This document shows, in pieces, positions 1 to 6,783 of a DNA stretch of 10,754 bases. A program made the translations under genes and the position numbers. Source of the stretch: Cephalothrix spiralis (lineage: Eukaryota > Nemertea > Palaeonemertea > Archinemertea > Cephalotrichidae); NCBI GenBank assembly GCA_032353305.1, contig JAUCNG010394033.1, forward strand, positions 1 to 10,754, given 5' to 3'. Position 1 is the first letter of the stretch; the number at the start of each line of letters is the position of its first letter. The notes under the pieces are model-generated. The model was not told the DNA's origin and ran no database searches. It saw only the letters and a list, made by a program, of their open reading frames with translations.

Positions 1-248
1 TTAGAAAGAAGAAATAGTACTGCTATATGACATCACTGAATTGCCAAATTCATCTTAATTTTCAATTCAAATCGATTATGTTATGCGTCAGTGAGCCGAC
101 GGAAGGATGGCTGTTTATTGTCGGTCCCTGAGATACGTAGCTTTAATGCAGAATTTTAATAGGACTGTATTTAATTATGTATCTTTAATTATGCCAACTC
201 TGCCCTGATCATGTTAACTTTAATTCACTGTTTATTTTGTGTCTATAG
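1..248 (+). other. Neurexin IV intron, 3' part (partial)
   Basis: This is AT-rich non-coding sequence ending in an acceptor (tctatag, AG at 247-248) directly before a coding exon. I see no open frame resembling the missing upstream neurexin domains. The only structure noted is a short inverted repeat near 92-125 (ccgac/gtcgg). The intron's 5' end lies outside the window. Confidence 0.8.
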
Positions 249-566
249 GTTCACCTCATACAGCCAAAGCATGGGGTTACTGGATGAGCAGGACACATAT
301 GCCTATGTACCACTGGGGTGGTGCACCACCTGGCATCCAAAAATGCAAATGCGGTATTGAAGAAACCTGCGTTCAAGAAAAGATTCCTTGTAATTGCGAC
401 TGGAGCCCTCCTATTAACGAACTGAAAGTACAATCTGATGAGGGTTTTCTGAGACATAAAGATTATTTGCCGGTTATGGAAGTCCGCTTTGGAAACACTG
501 GACGTGAAATGACCGTGAACAAGTATATCGATTATCAGATTGGACCTTTGAAATGTACTGGAGACT
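249..566 (+). CDS. Nrx-IV: Neurexin IV exon: end of fibrinogen-like segment
   Basis: This exon contributes 106 codons. The acceptor is tctatag|gt and the donor ct|gtaagt. The reading starts with two bases of a split codon, then SPHTAKAWGYWMSR. It continues with the family hallmarks YHWGGAPPG, the cysteine cluster CKCGIEETC...CNCD, the segment GFLRHKDYLPV, and GPLKCTGD at the junction to the next LamG domain. This matches the C-terminal part of the fibrinogen-like region of Nrx-IV/Caspr. A GTG at 239 opens the frame but lies in the intron and is not a start. Confidence 0.94.
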
Positions 567-3500
567 GTAAGTTGAATGTGGAAAGCAAAATTCCTAGTTT
601 CCTCTTTAACAATAAAAACCCCAATGATCGAGTCCCCAAATATTTGTCAAACGAATTGAGCACCTTACGAAATATCTTTAATCACATTTTATCCTCAGTG
701 GTTGCTTCAGATTTGAAGAACACTTCGATTGACCCCACATATGGGGTCAATCGAAGTATTTTTATAAAGCGCAATAATCATAAACGTCCGCTCGCGGACA
801 TATTATTTTGATTTGAAGATATTAAAAAGTTGTTCGATCTTTGGTCATGTTAGTTCTCTTCGTAAAAATCGCGGGGTATCGACTTGATTAAAATTTTGTC
901 GTATGATTTCGACGATCAATAATTGAGACAACCCCTAATTTGCATAAATGCACGGGTGATTTTACGCTTTCATTAAAAAAGCCTAAAATCACCAATGAGC
1001 AATCGGACAAAGACTTAAAGAGGTTCTACACTTCTTGACAACTCTTTCGAATTATTGCCGAACACGGGTACTGATTTTTCGTTAAAACTTAAAATAATTT
1101 TTGCAAATGGGTGCCATGTACTATTGACGATTTTAGCGTTATTGTATTTTTATTGTTTTTATCTTTTTTCTAGCTTTGTTTGATAATGGTGTTACCTTCC
1201 GAAAGAACGATGCCAATCTAATTTTCCCTAAATTGGACATGGGCGTGTCTACTGACATCAATTTCCATTTCAAAACAACCGCTGAAGCTGGGGTTTTACT
1301 TCATGCAACTGGACCTAGCCATTTTATTGAAATTAGTTTTGCAAGTAAGTTAGATTTGATTAAAAACATTATGGTACCGTAATATGGGGTGAATCGGGAC
1401 ACTCAATAGAAAAGTCCTTATATCATCTATAGATTTCCATTAACATTTTTGTAAAATTTTTATGCATTTTTTATACAAAGGGGTGTTTATACTTAACGTT
1501 CTAAAGTACATGCGAAGCCAAAATATTGATTCTTTAATTAAATACAGGGTGTTAGAAAAAAATGATTTTTTTTGCAAAATTTCAAAGGTGGTTAAAACTT
1601 TATCTGTAGAATTGAATCATTTGAAGAAATCATGTAAAAATTACCCGTGAGTACAAACTCTATGTATGCCTCAAATAATGATATCCTTAACATCTTTCTC
1701 GCACCTTTGCAAAAAATTTTATTTGAGATCCAAACATTTTTATCGTACTTTAACATGTAGTGAAAACAGTAGTAAAAATATATCGAGAATGTATTTAAGT
1801 TTAAACCTGGTTCGAAGTTTACACAAAATACAACCAGAGCATATTAAAATAGCAATTGGAACTATAAAAACGCGTGGATGACCTCTAAGAAAGGCATCAG
1901 ATAGGTTTAATGTGGATTATTCTTAATTTCAAACCTTTGTAATGAAGAGTCAAATAATCTAATTTAAAATAGTCTATTATATATTATGTTAGCTATATTG
2001 TTGTTTCAAATGCATAATGATAGTTATTTGATAGTTCCCTAAGATGTGTGAGGTACAAACTTGTTCAAAAGCTAGTGTCCCTGTTCACCTCACAGATGTG
2101 TGAAAATTTAAATGTAAAAAGTGTCGCAGCTGAAAATAAATTTGCAGCCAAATAGCTTGTGCCAAAACATCTTTTCGTAAAAATAAATCGATGGAAAAAG
2201 TTTCCGTCTTTAAGTTATAATAAAAAAACATCGAAAACTGTCCCTATTGACCCCATATTATGGTATATGACACGTTTGTTAACATTTACATTTATAGTTC
2301 ATGCATATGATATTTCAAATCTTTTGTGATTTTCTCATGTGACTGTTTTATTAAACTAGATGCCTACAGGTATGAAAAACTTGGAAATGTGATCATGATA
2401 TTTACAATTTAGCCTAAAAAAGTGATGTAAATGTCATGGAAAATTGAAAATGTAGGTTAAATCTTCAAAATGTCACTGAAATTTTGGTAAAACGATGGTC
2501 TGGCAACAATATTTGTCGCGAATGGTTTTTTGACAGGTTGTGAAATTGTCGTGACTAACTGTTACCATAACTGTCGTGACTGGAAATGTCAGGGAATTGT
2601 CATTTTGTTTTTGGAAAGTTGTTGCTACCCTGTAAATCATGTTGATTGAAAACCACAGAATTAAATGAATTGAATCAATTGAATCATGTACAGAATATTA
2701 TTGACAGAATATTTCATAGAAATTCTAAGATTAAGGTAAAAAATCTCATCGAATTATATAATTTGAATAGCAAAATGTCCTTATTAGGTCTACCAAGGAT
2801 TAAAAACCAAACTACAAGAGGGACAAAGGGTTTTGTTATTATTTAATAATCTATTATTGAACTCAGGGAGTCTCATTTTCTATTTAGTTCACGGTTGCGT
2901 CACCAGTGGCGCTACAAGATATGCTTTGACAAAAATATCTTGTGCACAAAAAATCGTAAATGCATAGAGCTTAGAATTCTGTGCTATCTGTCCGGCACTG
3001 TCATACTAAGGCTGGACGTGATAAATTCAAATCCGCAATACATATTTAGCACGGACAGTCGGGGCGCGCATTTTATCAGGGAAATCCACCCCCGTGCCTT
3101 AGCACTTTCATATCTTTGTGGCTTGACCTAGCGAAAAAGTGCTAAACGGCCAAAACCAGTTGAAGGGTAACGTAGTAGATCACTTTTTTTGGCCTCGTGG
3201 CCCCACCTCTGGAATTTTCAAAAAACTTTTTTGGCTAATATTTTTTTATTTTTTGGTGAACATAATAAAAAAAAAAATTCAAAAAGTGGCCCCTAGGCTG
3301 AAATACGTGATCTACTACGTTACATACCATTTGGTTTTGGCCGTAAAACAGAAGATTCTCTAGTTTTCTAAAAATATAGGTTTCATTGCTAAGTCAAGCC
3401 AAAAGGATAGAAAGGTGATAAGGCATGGGGGAACCCCATCGTTTTATTCATAACTGTATACAATATTTCATTTGTTCTTCAGCTGGTAAATTTGTTATGT

Positions 3501-6110
3501 TCCGATTCAACGTTGGCCGTGGTGTGGAGTCCTTACAAATACAGGTACCCGGTAATATCAATGACAACAGATGGCATACACTTGTGGCTGAACGAAACAG
3601 AAAACAAGCCTACCTCAAGGTCGATAATCTCCAACCAGCCACCCTTGATGAACCTCAAGACCAAGGATTCCGTTTACCCTTCCTTACCAGCGAGTTGTAT
3701 ATTGGTGAGTCGACTTAGTATTTGTATCATCTAATATGGTTTCAGTCGGCCCCTATAGAAAATTGAAAAAATTATTTTCCTGTGTAACTGAGACGCCTCA
3801 CTTCGCTCGGTTCGGTCCGTTTTTTTTTAATTGAAGGGGCGCGCAAACGTTTTTTTATACCTTTACATTAAGTTTACTTTGAAGAGTAAATACGTCTTAA
3901 ATTCTCATACAGTAATTCTATTCAAAATGTCCTAAAACTATAATTATTGCCAGAAAGTTTCATAAGAAATTATAAAATTAAGGTAAAAATCTCATGAAAT
4001 TGAAATAGTGCTGAAAATTGACATTTTGCGATTTTACTCGGCCGATTTTACTCGATAGCTCTAGCTCTGCCATGTAGAGGGAAAGGGGCAAACTATTTTT
4101 TTAGGGACTTCCTTAACATGTTGGCACGAGGTCTTAACATTGAAATGACCCTCTTAGCTAGAGGAGTCTTGGTATGCAGTGGGGAGAAAATTCAAAAATG
4201 CACATACATGTACCTTTCAAACCAATTATAACCAGTAATTTTCGTATTTTAAAATCTTTTTTCTTTTTCTTGCCTTTAGGAAGTACAATCAAAAACCGAA
4301 ACGGATTCGTAGGATGTATGAGAGCTTTCCAAATTAACGGAAATCTTTACGATCTCAGAGGAAAGGTTTCTAAGCGTGAAGTTTCATATGGTGTTTCAGA
4401 AGGTAAGTACTTATTATTTAACTCCTGGGGATACACCCCTAATTATCATAGATTTGTCATGGTTTATGACTCCTAGACAATTATAGTCCCTCATCTGATC
4501 CCATTATATCCCTAGAAATGGTTAATGAAATCCAACTAGGGACTCCGGTGTGACGTCAGAAAGCGCAACTTTGCGCAAAATTTCTGCGTTCGTGACATAT
4601 TTATATTCAGAATCTGAGATCTGTTTTCTTTTACGATTAATTCGGTATATAACATTTAATTGAAAAAATAATTCAATAAGGTATTGATTTTTTGACCAAA
4701 TGTGGCGAATTTAGTATTGTTTTCCTATACCTGGGTATTAGGGGTGTATTCCCTCCTAGAGTACCATAAGCCTGACTTGATTATAGTTGAATGACCATTA
4801 CAAATTAACAGACTTTATCGGATCCTAGAATATAAATTTCACATTAGAATTTATTAAAATTGAAACGAATTTAGAAATTGTGAAAGGTGAAAAATAGCAC
4901 TCTCTCGATTTATGTGATTTAGGTTTTTGTTTTTCTAATTTACTGATCCTTTTTATTTCAGGATGTATCCAAAAATGCGCAAGTAATCCATGCATGAATA
5001 AAGGTATATGCTGGGAAAGATATTATGGCTACGTATGTGATTGTACGTACACAACGTTCAGAGGTTACGTCTGTGGTCGAGGTATGTATCTCCAGAAATT
5101 AGTTCAAGGTCACCGTCTCTTATAGTGGCGCGTAATGAACCTTTATAACGACGTCCGACTCGTAATCCGGAGATCCAGGGGGGTCGAGTCTCGGGCGGTT
5201 TCCACTTTCCATCGGGAATAAACTTTGTCAAGTTCCTCAACTCACATTTTCTTTTCGGATGCCTCAGTCAGGTTAAATTGACTGGCTCAAATAGACTCAC
5301 ACGGTCCGCTTTATGAGCATGAGCAAGTATTTAACCTGACCGTGGAAGCTGTGACGCGTTAAAGAACTAAGTCCTGCCCTAGGTAGTGATGTCAAGCCTG
5401 GGTTTCAATCTCAGTAACCCGGCATCCGAGCCCAGGGGTCTATTACTTCATCACATCGCCGATCATGCATTGCGCGTTATCGAATAAGCTCACAGTGATC
5501 TTTAATTTATCTACATTTGCATCGAACACAAACCGGATACTGGGTGGCTTGGTCAGTATAATACGTGGAGTTGGACACTATCCCTCCCTTAGAGGCAAAC
5601 CGGACTCTAAGCGGTATATAGAAAATAGATTGGAGTGCGATGCACACTGGTACAAATGCTCGAGCAAGCTGAACGTCCGTGTCTATTTCAAGAAGTCTAT
5701 CTGACGCCCGTCATGTAAAGTGATGTTGTTATGGACCACTGGAATCGAACCCACGACCATGAGATGATGCATGACGACCATTGAGAACGCACCCTCTACC
5801 TACTGAGCTAACCCATCATATAATGAGAGAGAAAAATCACTAATGTTTTTTTAAAACAACCGAAAATGTAAAAACTTTTGTACTTTTCAAGTTACATTTA
5901 ATAACAAAATGTACTCTCTTATTTCAGAGGTTGGAACTGATTTGACACCGGGTCAATTCGTCCGTTACGAATTCCCTTCAACTGGTGATTTAGGTACAGT
6001 GGATGAAGAAATATCTGTTGGATTTTCGACCCTCTTCAAACAAGGAACTCTAATGCAAATTATCAACCCTGAAAATAGCGAATATATCACTATCGAACTT
6101 AACAATAACG
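249..6110 (+). CDS. Nrx-IV: Neurexin IV / Caspr-like (CNTNAP family) cell-junction protein, six internal exons, partial gene
   Basis: Six exons (249-566, 1174-1344, 3483-3704, 4280-4402, 4962-5081, 5928-6110) join in frame into 1137 nt, or 379 codons. The known domain order of the family is discoidin, LamG, LamG, EGF, fibrinogen-like, LamG, EGF, LamG, membrane span and a protein-4.1-binding tail. The window covers the end of the fibrinogen-like part (YHWGGAPPG, then CKCG and CNCD), LamG 3, EGF 2 and the start of LamG 4. In insects this protein organises septate junctions and glial/axonal contacts; vertebrate Caspr proteins act at paranodes. All splice sites are GT-AG, and every intron is phase 1. 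No stop, frameshift or missing cysteine is seen, so the gene looks intact. The N-terminal half lies left of the window. The C-terminal half of LamG 4, the membrane span and the tail are not found here. Close paralogues could differ only in name; the family is secure. Confidence 0.94.
722..757. repeat. Perfect 16-bp inverted repeat with 4-base loop
   Basis: Arm ACTTCGATTGACCCCA (722-737) is exactly complementary to TGGGGTCAATCGAAGT (742-757), with loop cata. Its inner part, ATATGGGGTCAAT, also occurs in the terminal repeats of the pogo-like element at 1375-2265. It may therefore derive from two transposon ends placed head to head. That link is inference. Confidence 0.9.
955..993. repeat. 16-bp inverted repeat (one mismatch), 7-base loop
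   Basis: Arm GGTGATTTTACGCTTT (955-970) pairs with AAAGCCTAAAATCACC (978-993) except at one C/C position, with loop cattaaa. It would form a stable hairpin in the neurexin pre-mRNA. No function can be assigned; it may be the remnant of a foldback element. Confidence 0.85.
1174..1344 (+). CDS. Nrx-IV: Neurexin IV exon: first third of LamG 3
   Basis: This exon contributes 57 codons. The acceptor is tttttctag|ct and the donor gcaa|gtaagt, phase 1 on both sides. It reads NGVTFRKNDANLIFP, then STDINFHFKTT and GVLLHATGPSHFIEI. This is the usual LamG opening: a hydrophobic strand, then 'ISF.FKT....GVLL', then the next strand. The upstream exon's leftover T completes a Ser codon. Confidence 0.94.
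1375..2265 (+). mobile_element. Internally deleted pogo-like (Tc1/mariner superfamily) DNA transposon
   Basis: The ends are 27-bp terminal inverted repeats with three mismatches. The left one is 1375-1401 (shared core TAATATGGGGT, then GGGACA); the right one is 2239-2265, reversed. Both outermost bases are TA, as expected for a Tc1/mariner target site. The 891-bp interior keeps a broken psq-type helix-turn-helix reading (1807-1926) but no DDE catalytic domain, so the copy is not autonomous. The TIRs and TA are seen directly. The pogo/CENP-B assignment rests on the helix-turn-helix similarity. Confidence 0.75.
1807..1926 (+). pseudogene. Fossil psq-type helix-turn-helix of a pogo-like transposase
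   Basis: In one frame the sequence reads LVRSLHK, then HIKIAIGTIKTRG, an in-frame TGA (1879-1881), then PLRKASDRFNVDYS before TAA (1924). This follows the psq helix-turn-helix pattern of pogo, Jerky and CENP-B-like transposases ('AI..IK.G..S.RKA...F.V..STL'). The TGA and TAA break it, and nothing like the DDE nuclease follows. It is a dead fragment supporting the transposon call. Confidence 0.65.
3089..3431. mobile_element. Foldback / MITE-like element, 343 bp
   Basis: Terminal inverted repeats of about 44 bp occupy 3089-3132 and 3388-3431 (ccccc-rtgcctta at the tips, ggcttgac-y-tagc inside), with a few mismatches. Further in, the arms continue: acggccaaaacca (3146-3158) pairs with 3332-3344. 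GTAACGTAGTAGATCAC (3167-3183) pairs perfectly with 3307-3323. The centre has T-rich and A-rich runs that are also complementary. The whole element would fold into one long hairpin. It has no coding capacity and no clear target-site duplication. Confidence 0.8.
3483..3704 (+). CDS. Nrx-IV: Neurexin IV exon: middle of LamG 3
   Basis: This exon contributes 74 codons. The acceptor is gttcttcag|ct and the donor attg|gtgagt, phase 1. It contains the LamG core NDNRWHTLVAERNRKQAYLK, followed by VDN, and ends in SELYIG. The 'DNRWHTV..ERN.K.A.L.VD' strand pair is diagnostic of neurexin-type LamG domains. Confidence 0.95.
3705..4279 (+). other. Neurexin IV intron (575 bp)
   Basis: The intron starts with gtgagt and ends with tgcctttag. 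It contains a C/G-richer patch near 3745-3845 with weak inverted similarity at its edges (ggcccct / aggggc), and a short direct repeat gattttactcg at 4030 and 4044. No gene or clear element is seen. Confidence 0.8.
4280..4402 (+). CDS. Nrx-IV: Neurexin IV exon: end of LamG 3
   Basis: This exon contributes 41 codons. The acceptor is tgcctttag|ga and the donor gaag|gtaagt, phase 1. It reads GFVGCMRAFQINGNLYDL, the standard LamG C-terminal strand with the first of the two conserved cysteines. The partner cysteine opens the next exon (GC). A miniature transposon begins only 18 bases downstream of this donor. Confidence 0.95.
4403..4961 (+). other. Neurexin IV intron (559 bp) largely made of a MITE
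   Basis: The intron starts with gtaagt and ends with tttatttcag. Most of it (4421-4761) is the miniature element described separately. The rest, 4762-4961, is AT-rich with no other feature seen. Confidence 0.85.
4421..4761. mobile_element. TA-flanked miniature inverted-repeat element (MITE), 341 bp
   Basis: GGGGATACACCCCTAAT at 4427-4443 is repeated in reverse at 4737-4753 with one mismatch. Looser matching extends outward to TA on both sides (4419-4420 and 4762-4763), consistent with a Tc1/mariner-type target duplication. There is no open frame inside. Its TIR differs from those of the elements at 1375 and 3089. It lies 18 bases downstream of a splice donor. Confidence 0.7.
4962..5081 (+). 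CDS. Nrx-IV: Neurexin IV exon: EGF-like domain
   Basis: This exon contributes 40 codons. The acceptor is tttatttcag|ga and the donor cgag|gtatgt, phase 1. The first cysteine closes LamG 3. Six more follow in EGF order: CASNPC, MNKGIC, then the aromatic stretch WERYYGYVCDC, and a last Cys in GYVCG. One EGF domain per symmetrical phase-1 exon is typical of shuffled extracellular modules. Confidence 0.94.
5113..5205 (+). repeat. tRNA-derived SINE-like head (Arg/Thr-like)
   Basis: The stretch has an A-box-like start (tagtggcgcg at 5123), an anticodon-arm-like segment (TCCGA CTCGTAA TCCGG), the tRNA-like GGAGATCC, and a B-box-like gggtcgagtctc at 5181-5192. The ends do not form a good acceptor stem, so it is not a working tRNA gene. 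Similarity is to Arg/Thr tRNAs from memory. The SINE body would continue to the right. Confidence 0.6.
5267..5340. repeat. Perfect 12-bp inverted repeat around a 50-bp loop
   Basis: gtcaggttaaat (5267-5278) is exactly complementary to atttaacctgac (5329-5340). It could mark the ends of a 74-bp insertion or a SINE internal stem. There is no coding content. Confidence 0.7.
5386..5454. repeat. Nested stem-loop / weak third tRNA-like T-arm
   Basis: GTGATG (5386-5391) pairs with CATCAC (5449-5454), and CCTGGG (5397-5402) with CCCAGG (5431-5436). Alternatively CTGGG TTTCAAT CTCAG (5398-5414) forms a 5-bp stem with a 7-base loop like a tRNA T-arm, so this may be a third decayed tRNA-derived segment. 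Confidence 0.4.
5733..5819 (-). repeat. tRNA-derived SINE-like head, minus strand
   Basis: Read on the minus strand, it shows a canonical A box (TTAGCTCAGTAGGTAGAG) and a canonical B box (GGGTTCGATTCC), which are internal RNA polymerase III promoters. The D-stem pairs (GCTC/GAGG region), but the seven bases before and after do not form an acceptor stem, and the variable region is long and irregular. That favours a SINE head or tRNA pseudogene over an active tRNA. The body would extend leftward, tail to tail with the element at 5113. Confidence 0.7.
5928..6110 (+). CDS. Nrx-IV: Neurexin IV exon: start of LamG 4 (last exon visible)
   Basis: This exon contributes 61 codons. The acceptor is cttatttcag|ag and the donor aacg|gtgaga, phase 1. 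It reads GQFVRYEFPSTG, then EEISVGFSTLFKQGTLMQI and EYITIELNNNG. This is the opening half of a LamG domain, equivalent in position to the last LamG of Nrx-IV. The rest of that domain must come from a further exon, and none is recognisable up to 10754. Confidence 0.92.
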
Positions 6111-6280
6111 GTGAGAAAAGCATCTTATATTAACGTACTTTAGTAAAAGGTCCTACTCGTCCCTATTTTCCAAGATATTCCTATTAAAGAACATTTCGAT
6201 TCCCTAGGTTATTTCACTTTAGCTTTCAATAATCTTTGGAATTATAAGGGTCATATTCTGTTACATGAGATTTCTGAGCT

Positions 6281-6286
6281 TTTATT
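6281..6286 (-). terminator. Candidate poly(A) signal AATAAA
   Basis: This is the only canonical AATAAA on the minus strand that I found downstream of the receptor stop, about 500 bases after it. The following sequence is not clearly GT-rich. Confidence 0.3.
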
Positions 6287-6607
6287 AGAACCTCGCGGAT
6301 GATGAATCACGTCTTTTAAGCAAAGTCAAATTCAACTACAGCATCACCGAATGCCTTCGAAGTATGCTTTAGTGTTATAAACTTGACCTGATCTACTATG
6401 TAGACGATACAAAACACACAATTTCAACATTAGTGTGCTAAATAAAGTAAACCTCGAGCGGCAATACATTATCGGAGTGCGTACATAGTACTAAGGTTAA
6501 ATATTTACCCATGATAATATACTCTTGTTTACTTGAGTATTAGAAAGTCACTTTGATCGTTAACAATAATATTAAAAGCTTTCAAAAAATAGATTTTGAA
6601 GTAATTC

Positions 6608-6613
6608 TTTAAT
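6608..6613 (-). terminator. Candidate poly(A) signal ATTAAA
   Basis: This common variant signal lies about 170 bases after the receptor stop on the minus strand and is followed by a T-rich stretch. It would give a short 3' UTR. It is only one of two candidates, since the sequence is AT-rich. Confidence 0.35.
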
Positions 6614-6783
6614 TAGAAATTAGAAACTTTTTTTTTTAAGTTCAGTACAATACTTTCATCCCTTTTAAAATTGTTAACTAAATTTTCAGCAAATACCTAT
6701 AAGTTTGAACTCCCATAATGGAGAAGGGTACCTGGCAGAAAAATTCCCTGCATATATAGTGTACCCCTTTAAAGATAACATGT

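Larger units (their letters stand above)
567..1173 (+). other. Neurexin IV intron (607 bp)
   Basis: The intron starts with gtaagt and ends with tttttctag. The neighbouring exon's frame runs on as far as 811, but that extension lies beyond the donor. The intron holds two strong palindromes (722-757 and 955-993, listed separately) and otherwise no recognisable gene. Confidence 0.85.
1345..3482 (+). other. Neurexin IV intron (2138 bp) with two transposon insertions
   Basis: The intron starts with gtaagt and ends with gttcttcag. It contains the pogo-like element 1375-2265 and the foldback element 3089-3431. Between them (2266-3088) I see AT-rich sequence, a 10-base direct repeat tgtcgtgact (2547 and 2572), and no convincing gene. 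Confidence 0.85.
5082..5927 (+). other. Neurexin IV intron (846 bp) filled with SINE-like sequence
   Basis: The intron starts with gtatgt and ends with cttatttcag. Positions 5113-5819 are visibly richer in G+C than the other introns. They carry two tRNA-derived heads on opposite strands and two inverted repeats, listed separately. No protein-coding exon of the neurexin is expected or seen. Confidence 0.8.
6111..6783. other. Neurexin intron start and 3' flank of the Toll-like receptor gene
   Basis: On the + strand this begins with the donor gtgaga. On the - strand it follows the receptor stop codon and should hold its 3' UTR. I see no further neurexin exon. Weak inverted repeat GGGTAC/GTACCC (6726-6731 / 6761-6766) lies just after the stop. 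Confidence 0.7.

Noticed and set aside
2547-2581. Direct repeat tgtcgtgact, with weak flanking gcaacaa/ttgttgc, as a small transposon
   Set aside because: Too short and isolated; no consistent ends or target duplication were seen.
5733-5819. Functional tRNA gene on the minus strand
   Set aside because: A and B boxes are good, but the acceptor stem does not pair and the variable region is irregular.
6207-6300. Acceptor-like cctag followed by about 31 open codons (GYFTLAFNNLW...) after the last neurexin exon
   Set aside because: The phase fits, but the translation does not match the second half of a LamG domain, the polypyrimidine tract is poor and no donor precedes the stop.
6442-6447. Plus-strand AATAAA after neurexin exon six as an intronic poly(A) site
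   Set aside because: It is a single hexamer in AT-rich sequence, without supporting downstream elements.
6686-6715. aattttcag acceptor-like site on the + strand
   Set aside because: The phase-1 frame hits a stop within nine codons and the peptide is not LamG-like.
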